Shown here piece after piece: positions 1 through 5,256 of a stretch of 7,209 bases of DNA (positions are counted from its first letter, which is position 1; each line of letters opens with the position of its first letter). Made by a program: the position numbers and the translations under genes. The DNA comes from CAYLLT01 sp964591605 (lineage in GTDB: Bacteria > Planctomycetota > Phycisphaerae > UBA1845 > PWPN01), in the NCBI GenBank assembly GCA_964591605.1, contig CAZQEN010000378.1:1-7209 (forward strand). The letters are read 5' to 3'. Below the pieces are notes generated by a model, which worked only from the letters and a program-made list of their open reading frames with translations, did no database searches and was not told where the DNA came from.

Positions 1-652
1 GCCCACCTGTGGCGCCCCCTCCGCTGGCCCAGGCGAGGTACTCTTCTTCCGGCATCACGATCACCTGGCCGGTCATGCCTGAGTGCTCCGTGCCGCAGTA
101 TTCGGCGCAGAACAGGTGATACGTCCCGACTTTTGTCGCCTCGAACCACAATTGAACGTAGCGCCCAGGCAGGACGTCCTGCTTGATCCGGAACGCGGGC
201 ACGTAGAAGCTGTGAATCACGTCCTCGCTGGTCATGACCAGGCGGGTGGGGCGACCCACGGGCACGTGCAGCTCGTTGATCTCCCGCGGTCCTTCCGGAT
301 GATGGATCTTCCACATCCACTGCTTGCCCACGACGAAGATCTTCGCCTCGGCCGCGACGGCCGGCACGCTGTACATCTGCCAGTAGAGCTTCGCCCCCCA
401 CACGAACATCACCATGGCAAGCAGGAAGGGAATGCCCGACCAGAACAACTCGAGCGCCAGGCTCGACTCCACCTGCTCGGCCCGCGGCCGCCGCGACCGC
501 CGATACCGCACCGCGAAGTAGATCACCAGGACGTAGATCAGGACGGTGAAAAAGCCCGCTACGCCGATCAGAAACAGGTAGAGCGCATCCACCTCTCCCG
601 CGACCGTGGAGGCACGCTCCGGAAAGATCAGGTTTTCGAGCCAGTCGAGCAT
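1..652 (-). CDS. coxB: Cytochrome c oxidase subunit II, CuA-binding (3' end outside window)
   Basis: This subunit takes electrons from a c-type cytochrome through the dinuclear CuA centre and passes them to subunit I of the haem-copper oxidase in the cytoplasmic membrane. The first 217 residues are visible. After a short N-terminus there are two membrane spans (about residues 23-47 and 68-90) and then the external cupredoxin domain. All six CuA ligands are present: His147 in VIHSFYVPAF, then Cys182, Glu184, Cys186, His190 and Met193 in CAEYCGTEHSGM. The usual aromatic stretch appears as KQWMWKIHHPEG (110-121). The start is ATG at 652-650, chosen because it gives a family-like N-terminus; no convincing ribosome site precedes it, and a heptad repeat begins five bases upstream. 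The gene runs off the left edge, so a fused C-terminal cytochrome c domain (caa3 type) cannot be judged. It follows SCO, the chaperone expected to load its copper. Identity is near certain. Confidence 0.97.
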   Translation of the reverse strand, partial: MLDWLENLIFPERASTVAGEVDALYLFLIGVAGFFTVLIYVLVIYFAVRYRRSRRPRAEQVESSLALELFWSGIPFLLAMVMFVWGAKLYWQMYSVPAVAAEAKIFVVGKQWMWKIHHPEGPREINELHVPVGRPTRLVMTSEDVIHSFYVPAFRIKQDVLPGRYVQLWFEATKVGTYHLFCAEYCGTEHSGMTGQVIVMPEEEYLAWASGGGATGG

Positions 653-656
653 CGTA

Positions 657-705
657 GGTCAGTTGTCCGTGGTCAGTTGTCCGTGGTCTGTCGTTCGCTG
701 TTTGT
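657..705. repeat. Heptad tandem repeat at the SCO/coxB junction
   Basis: Seven consecutive seven-base units run in strict phase. The words ggtcagt and tgtccgt alternate twice (657-684), followed by ggtctgt, cgttcgc and tgtttgt, which are looser copies. The stop codon of SCO (673-675) lies inside the array, so the last residues of that protein are encoded by the repeat. The array ends five bases before the coxB start codon and therefore occupies its leader. No inverted partner was seen here. Confidence 0.85.
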
Positions 706-1581
706 TGGTTGCCCCGCGTGCCCCTGCGCTGTGAGCAGTGCCCCCCGCTGCAGGCGGCGGTCGCGGCGGATCATGAAAGTCACGAACGAGGCGAGGGCCA
801 GCACGGTGATGCCCGCCGCGATGCGCACCATCCGCATCACCGCCACGCCGTATTTCCCGGTTGTCGGATCGTAGTGATAGCAGTACAGGAGCAATTGATC
901 GGTCCGGGTGCCGATCTTCTCGTCGCTCGCCTCCATCACCGCGAACTGCAGATCCCGCTGCGTGTATTCGACCCCCAGCAGGTAGCGTGCGATCGTTCCG
1001 CTCGGCGTCAGCACGATGATCCCGCTGGCGTGGGCGTACTGCCGGCTGGTGGGGTCATACTCGTAGCGAAAGCCCACGGCCTGCGTCAGTTTCTGAATCG
1101 ACGCGAGATCCCCGGTGAGGAAGTGCCAGCCCTTCTCCGAGCCCTCGCGCCCGTATTGTTTGAGGTACGTCGCCTTCTTGGCCCGCGCCAGCGCCGGCGT
1201 CTCCTTCGGGTCGAAGCTGACCGTGAGCACCTCGTATTCCTGCCCGGCGTCGAACTCGACCGCCCGCATCGCCTTCACCAGCCCGTTGAGCACCAGCGTG
1301 CAGAGCATCGGGCACTGGTAATACACGAGCGAGAGCACGACCGGCCGCTGGCCGAAGTATTCGCCCAGTTTGACCGTCCGGCCGTCCTCGTCGACGAATG
1401 CCACATCCAGCGGAATCTGCGCCCCGAGGTTCTGATCGATGCCGATGTTCTGCAGGATCGGCGGCTTTTCTCCCGCCGACGGCCCCGCCGACGGCGCCAG
1501 CGGCCGCGCCTGCCCGAGTGCGGAAGAGACGAGCCCTCCCGCGATCAAGCCCGCTACCCAGATGTTCGTCCTGTTTCTCAT
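673..1581 (-). CDS. SCO1/SenC-type copper chaperone with C-terminal membrane anchor
   Basis: SCO proteins have a thioredoxin-like fold, bind copper on the outer face of the membrane and help assemble the CuA centre of oxidase subunit II, here the next gene. The 302-residue product has an N-terminal signal-like segment (charged start, hydrophobic about 7-23). The metal motif is CPMLC (Cys90, Cys94), and the conserved distal histidine is His184 in QYAHASGI. Beyond the SCO domain is an extension with LLLYCYHYDPTTGKYG (231-245) and a second membrane span at about 252-270, which I recall from SCO homologues in ACIII/COX operons. The start is ATG at 1581-1579. No Shine-Dalgarno site is visible because a heptad repeat begins two bases upstream. 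The last residues (about 293-302) come from another repeat array and are probably not conserved. Family assignment is firm; a direct role on CoxB is inferred from position. Confidence 0.95.
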   Translation of the reverse strand: MRNRTNIWVAGLIAGGLVSSALGQARPLAPSAGPSAGEKPPILQNIGIDQNLGAQIPLDVAFVDEDGRTVKLGEYFGQRPVVLSLVYYQCPMLCTLVLNGLVKAMRAVEFDAGQEYEVLTVSFDPKETPALARAKKATYLKQYGREGSEKGWHFLTGDLASIQKLTQAVGFRYEYDPTSRQYAHASGIIVLTPSGTIARYLLGVEYTQRDLQFAVMEASDEKIGTRTDQLLLYCYHYDPTTGKYGVAVMRMVRIAAGITVLALASFVTFMIRRDRRLQRGALLTAQGHAGQPTNSERQTTDN

Positions 1582-1582
1582 C

Positions 1583-1631
1583 GCCGATTGCCCATTGTCG
1601 ATTACCGAATTCCGATTGCCGATTTCTGATT
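1583..1631. repeat. Heptad tandem repeat in the SCO leader
   Basis: Seven units in strict seven-base phase are seen: gccgatt, gcccatt, gtcgatt, accgaat, tccgatt, gccgatt, tctgatt. The consensus is near gccgatt. The array starts two bases upstream of the SCO start codon, so it takes the place where a ribosome site would normally be. The word differs from those at the other junctions, though the period is the same. Confidence 0.85.
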
Positions 1632-1661
1632 GCAGGTGCCAGCGTTCACTGCGTCTGATGG

Positions 1662-1686
1662 GCCGCGCGGGCTGAACCCACGCGGC
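1662..1686 (-). repeat. GC-rich hairpin between the small membrane protein gene and SCO
   Basis: Arms 1662-1671 and 1677-1686 pair around a five-base loop. On the plus strand one of ten pairs is a C/A mismatch. On the minus-strand RNA, the sense of the operon, that pair becomes G-U, so the stem is continuous over ten pairs with loop UUCAG. No U-run follows it in the direction of transcription, so it does not look like a classical intrinsic terminator. It could be an RNA-stability or processing element, or a dispersed repeat unit. Confidence 0.6.
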
Positions 1687-1693
1687 TCTTGGT

Positions 1694-1771
1694 GCTCACA
1701 TCTCACGTCGCACATCTCGCGTCTCACGTTCCCCTTTCCCACTTTCTCACCTTCTCACTTTCTCACCTTCC
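1694..1771. repeat. Seven- then eight-base tandem repeat after the small membrane protein gene
   Basis: From 1694 to 1742 the units are seven bases: gctcaca, tctcacg, tcgcaca, tctcgcg, tctcacg, ttcccct, ttcccac. From 1742 the period becomes eight: ctttctca, ccttctca, ctttctca, then ccttcc. The stop codon of the upstream small membrane protein gene (1763-1765) lies inside the eight-base part. The strand bias is strong: pyrimidine-rich on plus, so purine-rich in the operon RNA. Confidence 0.8.
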
Positions 1772-2188
1772 CGCCGGCTGCGTCGCCGCCCGCACCGCAA
1801 AACCGCGCTGCAGCGCCAACTCCATCGCCCGCTCGACCGGAATCCGTACGATCCCCTTCTCGGGGCTCACCCACCCGTACGCCCCGTCCCCGTGCAGCAG
1901 CCGCTCCTGCGCCTTTTTCATCTCCTCCCAGTTGCGCGACGGGCTCACCTCGAGCCGCGGACCCACGATCGGCGCGTCCACCTGCACCAGCGGCGGCGAA
2001 AGCGGCGTCACCGGCGCCTGAATCCCCCGGCCCAGCACATAGAACATCACGAACATGATCACATGAGCCACGCCGATGAAGATCACGAAGCCGATTCCGA
2101 ACTTGACGATGGCGCGCAAACTCATGTCCGACCGCTCGTAGCCGGCGCTCGGATCAGGGGGAGGAGTGTGTTGAGGTCCGAATTTCAT
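1763..2188 (-). CDS. Small single-span membrane protein of the ACIII/COX operon, function unknown
   Basis: The product has 141 residues. It begins with a short proline-rich soluble part (1-20), followed by one membrane span (about 29-53, FGIGFVIFIGVAHVIMFVMF). A periplasmic-type linker rich in Pro and Val follows (about 55-85), then a charged helix-like part (86-98) and a C-terminal segment AYGWVSPEKGIVRIPVERAM (103-122). I recall a Y-G-W-V...G-x-x-R-I-P motif in small proteins coded between ACIII and oxidase genes in several phyla, but I know no assigned role. The start ATG at 2188-2186 overlaps the actF stop as ATGA, which points to translational coupling and sets the start; longer readings into actF would be in its shadow. 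Possible roles are an accessory subunit of ACIII, of the oxidase, or of their supercomplex. This is inference from position only. Confidence 0.8.
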   Translation of the reverse strand: MKFGPQHTPPPDPSAGYERSDMSLRAIVKFGIGFVIFIGVAHVIMFVMFYVLGRGIQAPVTPLSPPLVQVDAPIVGPRLEVSPSRNWEEMKKAQERLLHGDGAYGWVSPEKGIVRIPVERAMELALQRGFAVRAATQPAGR

Positions 2189-3375
2189 GTGCTTTCCGCC
2201 GCCAGACGCTCCTGTCCGTGCTCCGGCAGTCCGGCCGGAATCAGCGGCCGTCGCCCGAGCTGCCAGATCACCGCCGCCACCCAGATCCCTCCCAGGCCCA
2301 CCGGCGCCAGCACGTCCATCCAGCTCAGATGAAAGTGTTGGCTGTGGGCCGGAGCGATCAGCCAGAACAGGTCGACTGCCCGCATGAACAGGATCAGCCC
2401 TGCCAGCCGGCTCAGCCGCCGCGGATCGCGCTTGATTCCGCGCGAGAGCAGCAGCACGAACGGCACGGCAAAGTGGAACAGGATCAGGAGCACGGCCACC
2501 GCGCCCCACCCGTGGTTGGTGCGGGTCACGTACCACGGCACCTCTTCGGCCGTGTTGCCCGACCAGATGATCAGGAACTGCGAGAGCGACATGTACGCCC
2601 AGAGCATCACGAACGCGAGCGTCAGGTTGCCCACGTCATGAAAGTGCCCGGCTGCCGCCACGTTCGACATCGGCCGGTGCGGCGCCAGCCGTGCCAGAAG
2701 AATGGTCACCGCCGCAAAAGCGCTGAGCGCCTGCCCGACCACCAGCAGCATCCCGTAAATCGTCGAAAACCAGTGCGGCTCCAGCGACATCATCCAGTCG
2801 AACGAGGCGAACGACATCGAGAGCACGTACAGCAGGATCCCTGGCCCGCAGATGAGCTGCAGGCGTCGTGCCGTCTCAGCCGAGCGCGTCCGGTCCAGCT
2901 CGCGCGAGCCGCGATTCAGCAGGAACGCAAGCACATTCCAGATCGCGAAGTAGACCACCGCGCGAATGATGAAAAACCGCTCGTTCAGATACGCCTGCTT
3001 GTGCTGAAGCACCGGATCCTTCGCGACCTGGTCGGCGTGCGTCCATTCGTACAGGCTGTGCAGGCCCAGCAGCAGCGGAAGGAACAGCAGTGTCATGAGC
3101 GGCACGTTCCGCGTCATCGCCTCGAGAATCCGCCGCAGGGGCACGCCCCACGCCCCGCCGGTCAGATGATGCAGCATCAGGATGCCCATGCCGCCCAGCG
3201 TCACCCCCAGCGCCAGCATGTACCCGATCAGGTACGCCTGGAAGAACGCGTGATGCCACAGCAGTCCGCCCAGTGCGCAGAGACCCAGCGCCGCCGCCCC
3301 GCCGAAGGCGCACACCCGCTGCGCCCGCGGCAGCGGCTCGGGAAGGGTTGTCGTCTGTACGTCGCCCGCGCTCAT
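2185..3375 (-). CDS. actF: ACIII membrane subunit ActF
   Basis: ActF is one of the two large membrane subunits of alternative complex III, distantly related to the NrfD/PsrC-like ActC. The product has 396 residues with about ten hydrophobic spans through its length. Family-like stretches include HHLTGGAWGVPLRRILEA (69-86), FDWMMSLEPHWFSTIYGM (192-209) and MLWAYMSLSQFLIIWSGN (257-274). The ATG at 3375-3373 is preferred over an upstream in-frame GTG (3393-3391): a clean AGGAG lies four bases upstream of the ATG, while the GTG is next to repeat DNA. The stop overlaps the start of the next gene (ATGA). In known ACIII structures ActF packs with ActC in the membrane; whether it moves protons is debated. 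Assignment rests on these motifs and on the operon order. Confidence 0.93.
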   Translation of the reverse strand: MSAGDVQTTTLPEPLPRAQRVCAFGGAAALGLCALGGLLWHHAFFQAYLIGYMLALGVTLGGMGILMLHHLTGGAWGVPLRRILEAMTRNVPLMTLLFLPLLLGLHSLYEWTHADQVAKDPVLQHKQAYLNERFFIIRAVVYFAIWNVLAFLLNRGSRELDRTRSAETARRLQLICGPGILLYVLSMSFASFDWMMSLEPHWFSTIYGMLLVVGQALSAFAAVTILLARLAPHRPMSNVAAAGHFHDVGNLTLAFVMLWAYMSLSQFLIIWSGNTAEEVPWYVTRTNHGWGAVAVLLILFHFAVPFVLLLSRGIKRDPRRLSRLAGLILFMRAVDLFWLIAPAHSQHFHLSWMDVLAPVGLGGIWVAAVIWQLGRRPLIPAGLPEHGQERLAAEST

Positions 3376-3379
3376 AATG

Positions 3380-3384
3380 CTCCT
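3380..3384 (-). promoter_or_regulatory. Ribosome binding site of actF
   Basis: AGGAG on the minus strand lies four bases upstream of ATG 3375-3373. It is one of the few strong Shine-Dalgarno sites in the window, and it decides the actF start against the GTG at 3393-3391. Confidence 0.8.
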
Positions 3385-3394
3385 GGCACGCACA

Positions 3395-3492
3395 CTCAGA
3401 ACTCAGAACTAAGAACTAAGAACCAAGCTCGTGCTGAGTTCTGAGTTCTGAGTTCTGCGTTCTGCGTCACGTCTCACTTCTCACGTCCCACG
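3395..3492. repeat. Inverted heptad repeats forming a long stem between actE and actF
   Basis: The units run in seven-base phase through the whole stretch: ctcagaa twice, ctaagaa twice, ccaagct, cgtgctg, agttctg three times, cgttctg, cgtcacg, tctcact, tctcacg, tcccacg. The agttctg words are the reverse complement of the ctcagaa family (cagaact), so 3395-3422 and 3435-3464 can pair into a stem of about 28 bases with a few mismatches and a loop of about 12. The part from 3465 is a second, different word family and contains the actE stop codon (3474-3476). Confidence 0.85.
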
Positions 3493-4091
3493 CCCCTCAG
3501 GCTCTCCTCCAGCCTCGCCCGCTCGGCCGGCGGCACGTCCTCGAGCCGCGCATTCTGGCTGAGCTGCAGCACCTTGATGTACGCCGCGATCGCCCAGCGG
3601 TCCTCGGGCGCGATCCGGTCCGCGTAGCTCCACATCACGCCGAATCCGTTCGTGATCACATCGAAAATCAAGCCCGGCGGGGCGTTTCGCAGCCGCTCGT
3701 CATGCAGCGACGGCGGCGGCCGGAAGCCGCGCTGCACGATCATGCCCTGCCCGTGGCCGAGCTGATCGTGACACGGCGCGCAGTAGATGTTGAACCGCTC
3801 CTGACCGCGCTGCAACACGTGCTGGTCGATCGGAAATGGAAAAACCTCGGCGTTCTTTCCATCGATCCGCCCCGTATACAGCAGCTCATCCGCCTGGAGC
3901 TGCCCCCGGGCCACCGTCCCCGCCACCACCGGCCGCGCCGACCGCCCGTCCGCAAAAAACGCGCTCGCCTCCAGCGCCTCGTACTTCGTCTGATCGTGCA
4001 TGTCCTGCCGGCAGCCCAGGCCCAGTGCCGCCAGTAGATACAGCCCGAAGCGCCAGCCGAAGATTCGCCGTGGCAGGCGAGAGGTTCGCAC
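3474..4091 (-). CDS. actE: ACIII mono-haem cytochrome c subunit ActE, probable lipoprotein
   Basis: ActE is the peripheral mono-haem cytochrome c of alternative complex III, exposed outside the cytoplasmic membrane and part of the electron exit path. With the GTG start at 4091-4089 the product has 205 residues. It shows an Arg-rich n-region, a hydrophobic stretch (about 14-26) and Cys27 in LAALGLGC, which resembles a lipoprotein site although the -3 Gly/-2 Leu do not fit the usual lipobox well. The haem motif is CAPCH (104-108), and the likely axial methionine is Met153 in GVMWSYADRI. The start is uncertain: the frame stays open to 4349, but the upstream part is built from hairpin and heptad repeats and would give a non-family N-terminus. 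An ATG at 4133-4131 is a second option, and no good ribosome site marks either. The stop lies within a heptad array. Confidence 0.9.
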   Translation of the reverse strand: MRTSRLPRRIFGWRFGLYLLAALGLGCRQDMHDQTKYEALEASAFFADGRSARPVVAGTVARGQLQADELLYTGRIDGKNAEVFPFPIDQHVLQRGQERFNIYCAPCHDQLGHGQGMIVQRGFRPPPSLHDERLRNAPPGLIFDVITNGFGVMWSYADRIAPEDRWAIAAYIKVLQLSQNARLEDVPPAERARLEESLRGVGREK

Positions 4092-4120
4092 GGTGTGGCG
4101 CCGGCGTCTCGCCAATGGGT

Positions 4121-4228
4121 GTGGCACGGGCATCTTGCCCGTGATCTGTTGCATGGGCATCCTGCCCATGCAGCATGGCCTGAAAGGCCATACGACTGTC
4201 CACGGCCTGGAAGGCCGTGCCACGTGGC
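4121..4228. repeat. Cassette of four consecutive hairpins upstream of actE
   Basis: Four perfect stem-loops follow each other: 4125-4131/4137-4143 (7 pairs), 4151-4159/4163-4171 (9), 4175-4181/4185-4191 (7) and 4201-4208/4212-4219 (8). The first two share the core gggcatcNtgccc; the last two share ggcctgNaaggcc. A nine-base inverted repeat, 4121-4129 with 4215-4223, encloses the set, and a ten-base palindrome (4219-4228) closes it. This design looks like a dispersed non-coding hairpin element, perhaps REP- or MITE-like. From memory, such units recur in planctomycete intergenic DNA, but I cannot verify that here. No open frame through it resembles a protein family. Confidence 0.8.
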
Positions 4229-4289
4229 CGGGAAGGATCCTCGCACGAGCGGCTCGCGCCGGCGCGGTTCGGGCACAGACAGAAGCGCA

Positions 4290-4324
4290 GATCGCAATCC
4301 GCAATCCGCAATCCGCAATCCGCA
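4290..4324. repeat. Heptad tandem repeat after actD
   Basis: There are five units in phase: gatcgca, then atccgca four times. The array ends nine bases before the actD stop codon (4333-4335). No inverted partner was seen in this gap. Between this array and the hairpin cassette, 4229-4289 holds only a 12-base palindrome (4255-4266) and no recognisable gene or site. Confidence 0.88.
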
Positions 4325-4332
4325 ATGGCACT

Positions 4333-4875
4333 TCAATGCCCAACTTCATACACCTCGTGCACCGGCAGCGATTCCAGAAACCGTGCCGTCTCCTGGCGGT
4401 CGAACTTCGGGTCGCTCGCCTCGATGATCAGGTAAAACCGGTCGCGCGACGCGTGAATGAACTCGTCCACATGGAACACCGGGTGGTACGGCCGGGGCAG
4501 GCCGTTCAGGGCCAGCATCCCCAGCACGGCCGAGAGCGCCGCGATGAGCACGGTCAGCTCGAACGTCACCGGAATGAACGCCGGCCAACTGTGCAGCGGC
4601 CGTCCGCCCACGTTGAGCGGGTACGCCACCGCCGACGCGTAATACTGCAGCAGATACCCGCCCACACAGCCCGCCAGCCCGCCCATGAGCACGATGAACG
4701 GCAGCCGGCTGGGTCCCGTATGCAGCGCGTCGGCCAGTCCCTCGACGGGGAACGGCGTATAGGCATCGATCCGCCGATACCCCGCGTCGTACACCTTCCG
4801 CGCGGCCTCCAGAAGGTCCTCCGTGTGCTCGAACTCCGCGAGCAGGCCGAAAATCGGGGGCCTGAGTGCCTTCAT
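4333..4875 (-). CDS. actD: ACIII membrane subunit ActD (DUF3341 family)
   Basis: ActD is a small two-span membrane subunit of alternative complex III. The 180-residue product matches the DUF3341 layout. The N-terminal cytoplasmic part begins LRPPIFGLLAEFEHTEDLLE (4-23) with the family-like DAGYRRIDAYTPFPVEGL (30-47). A Gly-rich first span follows at about 58-80, a loop with GGRPLHSWPAFIPVTFE (90-106), a second span at about 104-124, and a C-terminal part with LPRPYHPVF (126-134), ending in ESLPVHEVYEV (168-178). The start ATG at 4875-4873 gives the usual length. Instead of a normal Shine-Dalgarno site, a run of nine G on the coding strand lies four bases upstream. It sits between actC and actE as in other ACIII operons. 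Its exact role in the complex is structural as far as known. Confidence 0.94.
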   Translation of the reverse strand: MKALRPPIFGLLAEFEHTEDLLEAARKVYDAGYRRIDAYTPFPVEGLADALHTGPSRLPFIVLMGGLAGCVGGYLLQYYASAVAYPLNVGGRPLHSWPAFIPVTFELTVLIAALSAVLGMLALNGLPRPYHPVFHVDEFIHASRDRFYLIIEASDPKFDRQETARFLESLPVHEVYEVGH

Positions 4876-4879
4876 GCAA

Positions 4880-4888
4880 CCCCCCCCC
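4880..4888 (-). promoter_or_regulatory. G9 homopolymer at the ribosome-binding position of actD
   Basis: Nine consecutive G residues (C on plus) lie four bases upstream of the actD ATG, where a Shine-Dalgarno site is expected. The run can serve as a GG-rich ribosome site. Being a homopolymer it may vary in length by slippage; it is also a place where sequencing errors are common. Confidence 0.5.
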
Positions 4889-4966
4889 GCCGAAAAGTCG
4901 AAAGTCGAAAGTCGAAAGTCGAAAGGGGCCGCAGGAAAGTCGAAAGCCGAAAGTCGAACGTCGAAA
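4889..4966. repeat. Heptad tandem repeat, left arm of the actC-actD foldback
   Basis: After a degenerate copy at 4889-4896, ten seven-base positions run in phase from 4897: gtcgaaa four times, then 14 bases of different sequence (4925-4938) that keep the phase, then gtcgaaa, gccgaaa, gtcgaac and gtcgaaa. The reverse complement of this word fills 5201-5228 at the other end of the same gap. Confidence 0.9.
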
Positions 4967-5003
4967 ACGCCAGGAGTGCGTCAACCACGCTGACATGAAT
5001 TCC

Positions 5004-5171
5004 GGGCCGAAGGCCCCAGCCATCGTAGCCGAGGGCAACGCCCTCGGAGATTGGCGGGCTTTGAGGTCCTCGCCCTGAAGGGGCAATCCAGGCCCTTCCC
5101 CGGGGTGCCCTTTCAGGGCGAAATACGCGGAATGCTCGGCGCCCGAGGGCGTTGCCCTCGGCTACGATGGC
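5004..5171. repeat. Nested foldback element in the actC-actD gap
   Basis: A perfect 29-base inverted repeat (5019-5047 with 5143-5171) encloses a second inverted repeat (5070-5085 with 5106-5121, 15 of 16 bases) and, close to the centre, the palindrome ccccgggg (5098-5105). The axes of the two outer pairs coincide near 5095. Each 29-base arm also contains its own hairpin, ccgagggc/gccctcgg with a three-base loop (5029-5047 and 5143-5161), so alternative folds compete. A small stem gggcc-gaa-ggccc lies at 5004-5016. Open frames across the element look like translated repeat, not protein families. Confidence 0.88.
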
Positions 5172-5193
5172 GCCGCCGTTCGGGCGGGGCCGG

Positions 5194-5256
5194 ACATTTA
5201 GACTTTCGACGTTCGACTTTCGACTTTGGATTCTCATTTAGACTTTAGACTTTCCT
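5194..5256. repeat. Heptad tandem repeat, right arm of the actC-actD foldback
   Basis: In phase from 5201 the units are gactttc, gacgttc, gactttc, gactttg, gattctc, atttaga, ctttaga and ctttcct. Bases 5196-5202 add one atttaga copy. The gactttc words are the reverse complement of the gtcgaaa words at 4897-4966, so the two arrays can pair outside the 29-base inverted repeat. The stop codon of actC (5256-5258) starts at the last base of the array. Confidence 0.87.

Noticed and set aside
709..1629. Plus-strand open frame of 306 codons opposite SCO, and the related frame at 83-874
   Set aside because: Both are low-complexity Arg/His/Pro-rich shadows of SCO and coxB, whose minus-strand products carry clear metal-binding motifs.
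2189..2536. Upstream extension of the small membrane protein to 257 residues
   Set aside because: The extension lies inside actF in another frame and is Ala/Arg/Gly-rich shadow sequence. The ATGA overlap gives a natural start at 2188.
2218..3444. Long plus-strand open frame of 408 codons opposite actF
   Set aside because: It is the antisense shadow of actF in high-GC DNA. Its product is rich in Arg, His and Gln without hydrophobic or family pattern, and it runs into the heptad hairpin.
3395..3464. Possible intrinsic terminator between actE and actF
   Set aside because: The stem is AT/GC mixed and long, without a following U-run on the minus-strand RNA, and the operon continues in the same direction.
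4092..4349. N-terminal extension of actE
   Set aside because: It is translated from the heptads and the hairpin cassette, with no resemblance to a cytochrome N-terminus.
4897..4966. Possible CRISPR-like array
   Set aside because: Units are seven bases without unique spacers of constant length, and no cas genes are present.
4872..5237. Minus-strand frame of 121 codons and plus-strand frames in the actC-actD gap
   Set aside because: They consist of translated heptads and foldback arms. No coding pattern or ribosome site supports them.
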